Shown: positions 53,145-61,055, numbered from the stretch's first letter. The stretch is DNA of 64,000 nt from Oscillospiraceae bacterium (GCA_030625685.1 DAOUQJ010000010.1:56619-120618), one strand, 5' to 3'. The notes: generated by a model from the letters alone, not told the origin. Translations and numbers: made by a program.

Positions 53145-53576
53145 TTATTTTTCTAGTAACATTTTCTTTATAGTAGATAAAACTTCTTCGGGATTTTGTA
53201 TTTGATATTCCCAAGTTCCAAAACCACGGTTAATACGATTTATATTCCCGAAATAAATATGCTTTAAATCATCACCTGAGGCAATCGTCAGCTCCAGAAC
53301 TATATCTTCTATTGGATAGCCGTTAAATCTACTTAGTATTGGTTGTTCGGTACAGGTACTCAGATAGGAGAGGATTCCATCTTCATCATAATCCTCCAAA
53401 AGAATCCTGGTGCCCAAGTTATCCGTTCCAAATCCTGAATTCCAGTGAATAAAGAGGATCATAGTATTTTCGCCAGCTGTGATGATTGGTCGTGGACTAT
53501 AATAAACGCGCATGAAAAAACTAGTAACAACCAAAGCAAGTAGAACTAAGAAGATTATAGTCTTCCTTTTTCTCAT
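53145..53576 (-). CDS. Cargo protein with N-terminal membrane anchor (143 residues)
   Basis: The protein starts with a basic MRKRK and a hydrophobic segment (about 6-24), so it is exported or membrane-anchored with an extracytoplasmic domain of about 115 residues. That domain is acidic and aromatic and has no recognised motif. GGAGG lies 7-8 nt upstream of the ATG. It is the second minus-strand cargo gene between HNH and TerS. Superinfection interference or surface modification are possible but not shown. Confidence 0.72.
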   Translation of the reverse strand: MRKRKTIIFLVLLALVVTSFFMRVYYSPRPIITAGENTMILFIHWNSGFGTDNLGTRILLEDYDEDGILSYLSTCTEQPILSRFNGYPIEDIVLELTIASGDDLKHIYFGNINRINRGFGTWEYQIQNPEEVLSTIKKMLLEK

Positions 53577-53640
53577 AAAATATCCTCCACTTTATAATTA
53601 AGCACATAATTATTGTATAGTAAATATTTGTTAATTTCAA

Positions 53641-53760
53641 GTTCCCCCCACTTAAAGAAAGTGAATGATATATCCATAGACCGAAGGGGTACTTTACAAT
53701 CCCCCTCTCATGGCTCGCACATAAGGGGAGGTATGAAACGTACGGTACCCAATCCATAAA
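53641..53760 (+). other. Structured noncoding region before terS, candidate packaging (cos) site
   Basis: Between the cargo genes and terS lies a GC-richer stretch unlike its surroundings. The outer inverted repeat is GGGTAC (53687-53692)/GTACCC (53745-53750), and an inner pair is CCCCT (53702-53706)/AGGGG (53724-53728). Position just upstream of terS suits a cos or pac site, but no known cos sequence is recognised. A small RNA or leader is an alternative. Confidence 0.35.
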
Positions 53761-53784
53761 TATTAAGACAAAGGAGGTTTTTAA

Positions 53785-54228
53785 ATGGATAAACACCAAG
53801 ATAAACAAATTTGCAATGATATAGAAAAACTTAATCAATTGGTTGAGTTAGTGCCAAACGATCGCAAGCCAATTGCTGAAAAACTGGTGAAGGAACTTGC
53901 TTTCATGGCTAAGACTTTGGATGAACTAAAATCTAAGATTGAGGAGCATGGTTCCATTGATTTGTTCAAACAGGGTTCTCAAGAATTTTTGAGAGAAAGT
54001 CCAGCATTAAAGGCGTACAACACAACCATTCAAAGATATAGCTTATTGTATAAGCAACTCAACGACTTGCTACCAAAACAAGAAGTTGAACAGAAGCCAA
54101 ATGAATTTATGAAGTTCCTTAAGAGGATTAACAATGAACTATGTTTTAGAATATTGGAATGCTATTCAAGATGGAAAAGTTACCGTATCCAAAAGGGTAT
54201 ACAAAACTTATGCCCGTCTAGTAGCTGA
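53785..54228 (+). CDS. terS: Phage terminase small subunit (P27-like)
   Basis: It recognises the packaging site and recruits the large subunit. The 147-residue protein has the P27-family core (ESPALKAYNTTIQRYSLLYKQLNDLLPK, about 71-98). AAAGGAGG precedes the ATG. The C-terminal 32 residues (after about 115) overlap the terminase large subunit start by 95 nt. They look unlike family tails, so a small frameshift near 54100-54130 may have extended the frame. Confidence 0.88.
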   Translation: MDKHQDKQICNDIEKLNQLVELVPNDRKPIAEKLVKELAFMAKTLDELKSKIEEHGSIDLFKQGSQEFLRESPALKAYNTTIQRYSLLYKQLNDLLPKQEVEQKPNEFMKFLKRINNELCFRILECYSRWKSYRIQKGIQNLCPSSS

Positions 54229-55777
54229 CATACAGAACCAAACGGGCAATTATATATTTGATGAGAAGAAAGCCAATAAGCCTATCCGTTTTATTGAGGA
54301 ATTTACCCGACATAGTAAAGGAGAATGGGCAGGAAAACCAGTCAAGTTGGAACTATTTCAAAAGGCATATATATCTGCATTATTTGGGTTCGTCCATAAA
54401 GAAACTGGACTGCGAAGATATAAGGAAACTATGTTTATGGTTGCCCGAAAAAACGGTAAGAGTACCATGCTTTCTGGTATTGCCTTGTATATGCTCACAG
54501 CAGACAATGAGCCGGGATCAGAAGTGTTTAGCGTAGCCAGTAAAAAGGATCAAGCTAAGATTGTATTTGATGAAACGCAAAACATGGTAAAGCAAAGCCC
54601 TGAATTGAACCAATACATAAAAAAGCGCAAGACAGACCTATACTTTCCAATGTCTATGGCTAAGTTTCAGCCTTTGGGTAAAAACAGTGATACTCTTGAC
54701 GGCTTGAATGCCCATTGCGTGATTATGGATGAACTCCACAGTATTAAGGATAGAAACCTTTATGAGGTTATGAAGCAAAGCCAGAGTGCAAGACGGCAGC
54801 CCTTGATGGTTATGATCACCACAGCTGGTACAGTGCGTGAATGTATCTTTGATGATATGTATGCTTATGCTTGCGGGATTGTAGACGGCACATTTACAGA
54901 TGATACCTTCTTACCTGTTTTGTACGAACTGGATAGTCGAGAAGAATATTCAGACCCTAAATCATGGGAGAAAGCAAACCCCGGCTTAGGTAGTATTAAA
55001 AAAGCTTCGGACTTAGCTGATAAAGTAGAACGAGCCAAGAATAGTCCAAAAGACTTAAGCGGTATTCTATGCAAAGACTTCAATGTACGTGAAACCATGA
55101 GTAGTGCATGGCTTACCTTTGATGATATTAACAACGAAAGTAAATTCGGCATTGAGCGGTTCCGAGGTAGCTTTGGAATTGGCGGTGCGGATTTAAGCAT
55201 AACCACAGACCTTACATGTGCGACCATGCTTATGATGGATAAAGACACCCAAGAGAGATTTGTTAAACAGATGTATTGGCTACCCAGTGAGAGCCTACAG
55301 CACCGAGTACAGCAGGACAAAATTCCTTATGATAAATGGTTAGACCAAGGGCTTTTACGGCTATGTAACGGCAACTCTATCAACTACAGTGATGTAACAG
55401 CGTGGTTTCTTGAAATGGTTAATGACCACGGTATCACACCGGCATGGATTTATTATGACAGCTATTCAGCTAAGTATTGGGTCGAGGAAATGGAAAGCCA
55501 CGGTTTCCGAATGATCCGATGCATTCAAGGTGCCAAGACATTAAGCCTGCCCATGCAGATGATGGGTGCAGATTTACAGTCGAACAAAATAAACTATAAC
55601 AATTCACCTATCCTAAAGTGGTGTCTAACCAATACAGGCATACAGACGGATAGAAATGGAAATATAGTGCCAATTAAGAACCAAGGTGCAAAGAGCCGTA
55701 TAGATGGCACTGCAAGTCTATTGGATTCTTATGTAGGCCTGTATGAACATTATAATGAATTTCTCAATGCTATTTAG
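54134..55777 (+). CDS. terL: Phage terminase large subunit
   Basis: This packaging ATPase and nuclease has 547 residues. Walker A is VARKNGKS (about 103-110) and Walker B is HCVIMDELHS (about 194-202). The C-terminal nuclease domain has GGADLSITTDLT and later acidic residues. AGAGG is 7 nt upstream of the ATG. Its close match to intact phage genes shows that the packaging module is likely functional. The head-tail adaptor follows after 11 nt. Confidence 0.96.
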   Translation: MNYVLEYWNAIQDGKVTVSKRVYKTYARLVADIQNQTGNYIFDEKKANKPIRFIEEFTRHSKGEWAGKPVKLELFQKAYISALFGFVHKETGLRRYKETMFMVARKNGKSTMLSGIALYMLTADNEPGSEVFSVASKKDQAKIVFDETQNMVKQSPELNQYIKKRKTDLYFPMSMAKFQPLGKNSDTLDGLNAHCVIMDELHSIKDRNLYEVMKQSQSARRQPLMVMITTAGTVRECIFDDMYAYACGIVDGTFTDDTFLPVLYELDSREEYSDPKSWEKANPGLGSIKKASDLADKVERAKNSPKDLSGILCKDFNVRETMSSAWLTFDDINNESKFGIERFRGSFGIGGADLSITTDLTCATMLMMDKDTQERFVKQMYWLPSESLQHRVQQDKIPYDKWLDQGLLRLCNGNSINYSDVTAWFLEMVNDHGITPAWIYYDSYSAKYWVEEMESHGFRMIRCIQGAKTLSLPMQMMGADLQSNKINYNNSPILKWCLTNTGIQTDRNGNIVPIKNQGAKSRIDGTASLLDSYVGLYEHYNEFLNAI

Positions 55778-55788
55778 GAGGTATATAC

Positions 55789-56187
55789 ATGGCAGGACAA
55801 AGTAGAGTATCCAGACAAAAGCACAAGGATAAGAAGATTATTATCTATGAAGCAATATATAATCAAGAACCAGGAGGATTCCCAAGCTGTACATACAAAC
55901 CTATCCATCCGAATAAATTGTGGGCTTATGTTCGCCAACTATTTGCGCATGAAAAATATATGGCTGCAACAATTAAAGTTGAAGAAGAAATGCTCTTTGT
56001 TGTTAATTGGAGACAAGACCTAGCCTCACCTAAGGCATCCATAGGGCTTTACATAGAATATAACGGCTACTGGTATGATGTAAAGCGCATTGACACCTTT
56101 GAAGGATATAAGCAAGATTTACAGGTTTATGGAAAGCTTGAAATCAGCCCACCTAAAGAGGAAAGTATTTCGCCTTATGTGGGATAA
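55789..56187 (+). CDS. Phage head-tail adaptor (head closure) protein
   Basis: This 132-residue protein of the phage head-tail joining family has the signature NGYWYDVKRIDTFEGYKQDLQVYGK near its end. It would close the filled head and provide the docking surface for a tail. It is the last structural gene in the island; nothing tail-like follows, so tails must come from elsewhere. TAGGAGG precedes the ATG. Confidence 0.85.
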   Translation: MAGQSRVSRQKHKDKKIIIYEAIYNQEPGGFPSCTYKPIHPNKLWAYVRQLFAHEKYMAATIKVEEEMLFVVNWRQDLASPKASIGLYIEYNGYWYDVKRIDTFEGYKQDLQVYGKLEISPPKEESISPYVG

Positions 56188-56206
56188 AGCAAAACCCCTT
56201 AGCTTT

Positions 56207-56869
56207 TTACGGCTGAGGGGGGTTCTTTTGTTTTCCAGAAAAAGCCATATCAATTTTATCACATAAATCTTCAATAGTTTCTTCGTAGGGCATTATATCT
56301 GATTTTATTCTTTTAATTTCATTCACTATTTTGGCTTCATCATCGCAATGAATTATCAATACCTTACTGTGTTTAACCACTAATTCTCTCCATATATCGT
56401 ACAATGCATCTATTGCGAATAACAACGCTATGTATTTCTTTGTTTTGAAAAAAATGTGATAATCATATGACATTTCCATCATTCCATCATGTTTATTTTT
56501 TGCTTTTTTGTAATCATGCAGAAAAAGATATGCATTTGCTTTTTGACAACCATCCTCGTAAGTTCCGTCAATAATATCATTAAAGAACGCATAAAGTAAA
56601 ATTATATTTGCCAACAATTTATATTCTATACGTTTCTTTGTTTGTTCGTAACCAACATAAGTAATGATTAGGGAAACAATTCCACCAGTTAATATACTGC
56701 TCCAGAAATTTATATAAAAACCTCTCTCTTCATAATCATAAATCCAATTATTTTCCGTGACACTCTCTTGTATCAAAATATCAATCTCATTTTGCAATAC
56801 AAAGATAGATCCTAACGACAGCACAATCATTACTAAACATAATATAATAGTTGATTTACTAACTTTCAA
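56207..56869 (-). CDS. Unrecognised cargo membrane protein (220 residues)
   Basis: Two N-terminal hydrophobic segments (about 7-26 and 52-72) precede a cytoplasmic, charged, mostly helical domain of about 145 residues. The start is TTG at 56869 with GGAGGG upstream; there is no nearby ATG with a site. A short inverted repeat (CCCCTTAGC...CTGAGGGG, about 56196-56222) at its 3' end can terminate both this gene and the head module. Membrane proteins with two segments and a soluble domain occur in phage-defence systems, but no specific family is recognised. Confidence 0.7.
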   Translation of the reverse strand: MKVSKSTIILCLVMIVLSLGSIFVLQNEIDILIQESVTENNWIYDYEERGFYINFWSSILTGGIVSLIITYVGYEQTKKRIEYKLLANIILLYAFFNDIIDGTYEDGCQKANAYLFLHDYKKAKNKHDGMMEMSYDYHIFFKTKKYIALLFAIDALYDIWRELVVKHSKVLIIHCDDEAKIVNEIKRIKSDIMPYEETIEDLCDKIDMAFSGKQKNPPQP

Positions 56870-57197
56870 AATAATTGCCCTCCATAAAGTTAAATGCCAA
56901 ACAAATAATCTTGTAATATTGTATCACATATTTAAAAATGGATTTGTTTAGCTAGATATAACTTTATCCTCTTTAGTATTTCTGTTTAAATAAGACTATT
57001 TTTTTTAAAACATTTTCTATATAGAGAACTCAAGTTTTTCAAACCCTTTTAGGGCTTAGTTTTTAATGTTTGCAAAAGTAGGGTATTAGGGAATTTCCCT
57101 AACAAGAGATTTCTGTATATACAAAATCAATGCTTGCTAATGACTAAAACTATAGCTTAGATGTGCTTACCTATGGTTTTGTTCCACTATATTACTT
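56870..57197. other. AT-rich gap in the island right end
   Basis: This 328-nt stretch separates two minus-strand cargo genes. It is very AT-rich and contains one weak hairpin (AACCCTTTTAGGGCTT, about 57041-57056). I see no gene or tRNA in it. Confidence 0.5.
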
Positions 57198-57863
57198 TCA
57201 CAACGTTGTAACATGCAAAGTAACTTTAAACGGAATTAATCGTCTCAAAAAATTAATTTGCTTAGGACTGACAACTTTAATTTCTTTCTCCATGCTGTTA
57301 ATTATACGCTCTTCATCTTCATAACTTAGCCCTTTAAACCACAACAAAAACTCATCCTCACCTAGTTTTTCCAAATCAAACTCTTTAGGGCTGTAGTACC
57401 TCTCCAAAAGATCTATAAGTCGGTTGATATCGGCTACTATTTCTTCTTGGTTCACCTTAGTAAATAGACGTGGAATTTTCTTTTCGTACATGTCTTTTAC
57501 CTCATGCAGCTTTAGCAGAACATCAAAGTCTTCCTGAATATCAAATTCAACCTTTATCCTTGAAACAAAGAAATACATAGAATCTGCAGAGTCCGGAGGT
57601 TCATTAAGACGAACGTGATGATACAATTGATCCCTTAATCTTCTTAATAATAAAACACTCTCTAATAATGCATCTCTTTCCCCCAATAAAGCTATATCAT
57701 CTTGTCTCCTTGCAATCTTAATTGCTGAGCAAATAGCTATAAAAGAAAAAATGATACTAACCGCCGTTAAAACTAATAAAAGCCAATCATATGCTCTTGG
57801 TTGAGCATGTGCTTCAATCGCTCTTACCAATATACCCATTTTATCTACATCTTCTAAACTCAC
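57198..57863 (-). CDS. Unrecognised cargo membrane protein (221 residues)
   Basis: One hydrophobic segment (about 25-47: DWLLLVLTAVSIIFSFIAICSAIKIA) is followed by a long cytoplasmic helical domain rich in Leu, Arg and acidic residues, likely coiled coil. I do not recognise the family. I start it at GTG 57863, with GAGG 8 nt upstream; a frame to 57920 has no site. It is divergent from the gene at 58048, which has a strong promoter. Confidence 0.68.
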   Translation of the reverse strand: MSLEDVDKMGILVRAIEAHAQPRAYDWLLLVLTAVSIIFSFIAICSAIKIARRQDDIALLGERDALLESVLLLRRLRDQLYHHVRLNEPPDSADSMYFFVSRIKVEFDIQEDFDVLLKLHEVKDMYEKKIPRLFTKVNQEEIVADINRLIDLLERYYSPKEFDLEKLGEDEFLLWFKGLSYEDEERIINSMEKEIKVVSPKQINFLRRLIPFKVTLHVTTL

Positions 57864-57997
57864 TATATATACCTCTTCATTTGTATTTGCATTAGTATGA
57901 AAACGAAAAATGTAAAGCAAACATTTTTTTAGTAATTATAACATATTTGTAATCTTTAAATCAAATTTAGACTTTATTATTACAAAAAATGAAATAT

Positions 57998-58026
57998 TTG
58001 ACATAATCATTATTTAGCAGTACTAT
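57998..58026 (+). promoter_or_regulatory. Promoter of the 153-residue cargo gene
   Basis: TTGACA (57998-58003) and TACTAT (58021-58026) are spaced 17 bp, 21 nt before the ATG. Expression independent of the island's lytic module is expected. Confidence 0.78.
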
Positions 58027-58047
58027 AGCTGATAAGGAGGGGTAGTT

Positions 58048-58509
58048 ATGGAACCACTAAAACAATTTATATGCGATAATTGCGGAGAGCTAATTGAAAA
58101 ACCTGAAGATGGTTATGTGATTTGGAATCGTAATGATGATGACAAACTTCACGAAATACACATTGTTCACAAAAACAAACGGGATGAAAATGGGAGAGTT
58201 CATGGTTGCGATAATCATACACGCTATGCATTATCAGATTCTCTTACATCGTTTTTAGGCACACACGGTTTGATAGAATTACTTTCATTGATTGACCCTG
58301 GAAAAAACTTCATATCCAACTATCAAGAACGGATATTGGATATGAGGGAATTCATAGAGTTTTTTAGACGCGTGCAATTACCGTATTACGAAGAGGCAAG
58401 GAGATACTGGAATAATGCTAAAGAGGATGGTTATCTTTATGGAGCAAATGAAATAATTGTTTATAAAGAAGAATTTTTAAAAGAGTTAATTGAAAAATAT
58501 AAGTATTAA
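58048..58509 (+). CDS. Unrecognised cargo protein with zinc-ribbon-like N-terminus (153 residues)
   Basis: The N-terminus has CDNCGE (9-14) and a later GCDNH, consistent with a zinc-binding site of the C-x2-C...C-x2-H type. The rest is soluble and helical, ending in a Lys/Glu-rich segment. AAGGAGG precedes the ATG, and a consensus promoter drives it alone. Family and function are not recognised. Its own promoter suggests expression in the integrated state, as for defence or superinfection-immunity cargo. Confidence 0.72.
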   Translation: MEPLKQFICDNCGELIEKPEDGYVIWNRNDDDKLHEIHIVHKNKRDENGRVHGCDNHTRYALSDSLTSFLGTHGLIELLSLIDPGKNFISNYQERILDMREFIEFFRRVQLPYYEEARRYWNNAKEDGYLYGANEIIVYKEEFLKELIEKYKY

Positions 58510-58527
58510 AAATCTTTCCAAGACCAT

Positions 58528-58550
58528 TTGACCCTTATTTTTACCCTTTA
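58528..58550 (+). repeat. Candidate right arm-type integrase binding sites
   Basis: TTGACCCTT (58528-58536) and TTTTTACCCTTTA (58538-58550) repeat the pair at 43984-44006 in swapped order. They lie 115 bp inside attR. Confidence 0.45.
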
Positions 58551-58665
58551 CAGAATTGAATGCTTTATAGTTGGATTTTATTGGATTACATAAATGTGTT
58601 GATATATAAGGATTTTCTTAACTAATACAACATCAATTTATCATAGTTTTAGCACTGTGTAAAAA

Positions 58666-58689
58666 TTCAAGTCCTGTATCGTCCACCAT
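58666..58689 (+). other. attR: right copy of the tRNA 3'-end repeat
   Basis: This exact 24-bp copy of 43906-43929 has no D or anticodon arm upstream, so it is not a tRNA gene. It marks the right end of the island. Confidence 0.92.
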
Positions 58690-58695
58690 GAAAAA

Positions 58696-58726
58696 CCCCT
58701 GTAACTGCAATGGTTACAGGGGTTTT
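58696..58726 (+). terminator. Original tRNA-Val terminator, now after attR
   Basis: CCCCTGTAAC (58696-58705) pairs with GTTACAGGGG (58713-58722), followed by TTTTC. It is nearly identical to 43937-43968. It was probably the terminator of the tRNA before integration. Confidence 0.85.
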
Positions 58727-59397
58727 CTTGTGATTGAAATTGTTTTTTTAGCCTTATTGCGTTAACATTATGAAATACATTGACATAAATAGTGTTTCAG
58801 ATCGTGGAATATAAAGTTTACTGCTATTTTGATACTGGTGAAGAATAGTGACTGTGATATGCTTTGGGTAATTGAAATTAGGAATGCGTCTTGTAGATTA
58901 ATATAATGATATGAATAATATAAAAGCCTGAGTTATGCGATAAATCTAACATTAGAATGGAGTTTTGTTTGAATCTGAAAAGTTGAGAAATTCTATAAGT
59001 ATAAAACCTCCTGTAAAAATTGATGGTATATTGGATAATAGGTATTTATATATATTTATCGCGACAGAGGTTGTGTTAATGGGGACAGTAATAATGAATG
59101 TAGCTTCAACGGTTGTTGGTTAGTATAAACAAGCAGTATAGATGTTCTTATGAGCATTACCTTTGATTTCGCATTGTGTTACTAGTGTCGAAAGTAACTC
59201 AGAGCTTCCAATTGTTTCTTTTGTATGGTAAAATACCTTGGATTAGAGATGGTGACAAATATGTACAGATTTTTTAGTGAATCCAAATTTAATTTTTGTC
59301 TTTACAAAGGTATTTCCAGATTTGATTTAATAGCGAGTTTAAATTCTTTTAATAGTTGTTTATAATATTTCAAAATTACCAATGTGAGGTGTTTCTT
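58727..59397. other. Largely noncoding stretch with possible gene debris
   Basis: No convincing gene is present. An open frame at about 58968-59122, ending in hydrophobic RYLYIFIATEVVLMGTVI before a TAG stop, lacks a clear start and site and may be the remnant of a membrane-protein gene. Otherwise the stretch is AT-rich with no tRNA or repeat that I can see. Confidence 0.4.
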
Positions 59398-59604
59398 ATG
59401 TATAACAACTCAAGCAGCAAAAGACGGAGTTTCTTCCTAGATGCAAGCAAATATCTCAACGTGAAATGTCATAATATTAAATGCCGAATTCAGTTGCGTC
59501 CTACATTCAAAATCGCACAGCAATGGCCCTTCGATGTTGTAGATATTGAAACATGTAACAAAGCAATAGAGTCTCTGATGAATAGAAGGTATCGCGATGA
59601 ATAG
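59398..59604 (+). CDS. Small unrecognised protein coupled to the membrane LuxR regulator (68 residues)
   Basis: A small basic protein (YNNSSSKRRSFFLDASKYLNVKCHNIKCRIQLRP) whose sequence is not recognised; the two Cys in VKCHNIKC could bind metal. GTGAGGTG precedes the ATG at 59398 at about 6 nt. Its 3' end overlaps the following gene by 8 nt, so it probably acts as a coupled leader or partner. Confidence 0.6.
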   Translation: MYNNSSSKRRSFFLDASKYLNVKCHNIKCRIQLRPTFKIAQQWPFDVVDIETCNKAIESLMNRRYRDE

Positions 59605-60994
59605 AATGACAAGAAATCTACGCATCCTTTCGGTATTTGTGTTTTCTATGCTGTTTGCATGGATACTGACCTTTTTGTTTGAAGGGCAGGTGCTTTATAG
59701 TTTGCTGCAGCACTTTGGCAAACAGACTGATGTTTACATACTTTCCGCAATTGTTGCGCACTTAGCAGGACTTTTCTCCTGCGGGTTTTTAGTGAAATCG
59801 CCACAGATAGCTAAGCATGTTATGGCTAGTGGAATGCTCATTTGTTTGGCTTTCTCTATTCCATTCTTTTTTGCGCCATCAGTTTTGTGGCTTGTCGCTT
59901 TGATCCTAATGGGTTATATAGCTGGCTGCTCCACTGCAGCTTGGGGTTATTATCTAAAAACTTGCACTCCCAAGCACGAGCGCATCAAGTCTTGTGCGGA
60001 TGTACTGATTGTTTCAAATCTTATCATGATTGCAATTAACGTAGTTGCAATAAAAGGTTCGCCATTTATAGGGTTGACGCTCTCCATGTTATGTCTTGTT
60101 GTTGGTTTTGTACTTACATGTCAATTGCCTGTTGAGGCAATGATAAGCTGGAAGAGTGATACTGGGAAAAAGGTTTCTAGTGACATGCGAAAGCCGATGG
60201 CAATGTTGTTCTTGTTTGTTTCGGTTATCACCATAAATTCAGGGCTAATGTATCAAGTGATAAACCCTGCCTTTGAACATTTGACGGGGCTAGTAAGTTG
60301 GTATTGGGCGGTACCATACATTGTGGCGCTTACAATCATGCGAAATCTTCCGTTGAGGTTTAAGCGTTCAATCTTCCTGTATGTTGGCATGTCGATGATT
60401 ATAGGAGCATTTATTAGCTTTATGTTGCTCGGTCGCGGTGCGGGTGATTATCTCATCGTAGACACGTTGATGCTAGGCGCTTGCGGTATTTTTGATCTAT
60501 TTTGGTGGAGTATCATTGCAGATATGTTAGATTTTTCCGAAAACCCTGTGAAAATATTCGGCATAGGTCTTTCAGCCAATGTATTTGGTGTTTTGGGCGG
60601 TGGCGTACTCGGTGTAACATTAACCTCTATGCAGCTTCCAAGCGCGGAAGTGGCAGTCATTGCTCTAACTGTGGTTTGTGTCACACTCGTTCTACTACCT
60701 TTGTTAAACCACGAGCTTTTGATACTTCTAAAAAATCACGCCTATCTAGTCGCATATAAAGGTGCCAACGAGTGCGAGCGAGAGGCTATTATACATAAAA
60801 ACAATATTCTTGACCCTTTGACAAATCGGGAACAGGAGGTATTGGAACTTATTCTTTCTGGTAAATCTAATAAGGCAATTGCAGAATTGCTCTTTATTAG
60901 CGAAAGCACCGTTAAAACTCATGCGCGTAACATATACTCCAAGTATTATGTTTCAAGTCGTGCAGAGCTAATTAGCACTTTGCTTAAAAGTTAG
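59597..60994 (+). CDS. Membrane-anchored LuxR-type regulator with MFS-like N-terminus
   Basis: The 465-residue protein has about 12 hydrophobic segments (roughly 10-375) arranged like a major facilitator-type transporter. A C-terminal LuxR/GerE helix-turn-helix follows (about 400-462: LTNREQEVLELILSGKSNKAIAELLFISESTVKTHARNIY). The HTH would lie in the cytoplasm, so the protein probably senses a ligand in the membrane and binds DNA directly, without a phosphorelay. Similar MFS-LuxR fusions are known, notably in Actinomycetota such as Coriobacteriia. Target genes are unknown; the following membrane and surface genes are candidates. Confidence 0.87.
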   Translation: MNRMTRNLRILSVFVFSMLFAWILTFLFEGQVLYSLLQHFGKQTDVYILSAIVAHLAGLFSCGFLVKSPQIAKHVMASGMLICLAFSIPFFFAPSVLWLVALILMGYIAGCSTAAWGYYLKTCTPKHERIKSCADVLIVSNLIMIAINVVAIKGSPFIGLTLSMLCLVVGFVLTCQLPVEAMISWKSDTGKKVSSDMRKPMAMLFLFVSVITINSGLMYQVINPAFEHLTGLVSWYWAVPYIVALTIMRNLPLRFKRSIFLYVGMSMIIGAFISFMLLGRGAGDYLIVDTLMLGACGIFDLFWWSIIADMLDFSENPVKIFGIGLSANVFGVLGGGVLGVTLTSMQLPSAEVAVIALTVVCVTLVLLPLLNHELLILLKNHAYLVAYKGANECEREAIIHKNNILDPLTNREQEVLELILSGKSNKAIAELLFISESTVKTHARNIYSKYYVSSRAELISTLLKS

Positions 60995-61021
60995 ACTGAT
61001 TAGTATAAATCTCAGTGTTGT

Positions 61022-61055
61022 AAGCCTCTCATACTTTAGTATGAGAGGCTTTTTT
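61022..61055 (+). terminator. Terminator after the membrane LuxR-type gene
   Basis: AAGCCTCTCATAC (61022-61034) and GTATGAGAGGCTT (61039-61051) form a 13-bp stem with a TTTA loop, followed by TTTT. Confidence 0.93.

Larger units (their letters stand above)
43930..58689. mobile_element. Candidate capsid-forming phage-inducible chromosomal island (cf-PICI)
   Basis: The element is about 14.8 kb, integrated at tRNA-Val and bounded by att repeats. Its genes in order are a tyrosine integrase, repressor, HTH regulator, primase-helicase, three small ORFs, portal, prohead protease, major capsid, connector, HNH, two cargo genes, TerS, TerL and head-tail adaptor, then three cargo genes. No tail, lysis, holin, relaxase or secretion gene is visible, and no broken phage genes are seen. 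This compact set matches capsid-forming PICIs, which build and fill their own heads and borrow tails from a helper phage. A deleted prophage is the main alternative. Confidence 0.82.

Noticed and set aside
53086..53214. Longer 96-residue version of the small cargo membrane protein
   Set aside because: The extra N-terminal sequence is translated through the HNH-tail repeat and lacks a ribosome binding site; AGGAGG supports the ATG at 53085.
43930..58689. Intact prophage
   Set aside because: No tail, tape measure, baseplate, holin or endolysin genes are present and the size is far below that of a complete siphophage.
43930..58689. Integrative conjugative element
   Set aside because: No relaxase, coupling protein or type IV secretion gene can be seen; the genes are head and packaging functions.
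58666..58689. Second tRNA-Val gene
   Set aside because: Only the 3' part of the tRNA is present; the D and anticodon arms are absent upstream, so it is an attachment site copy.
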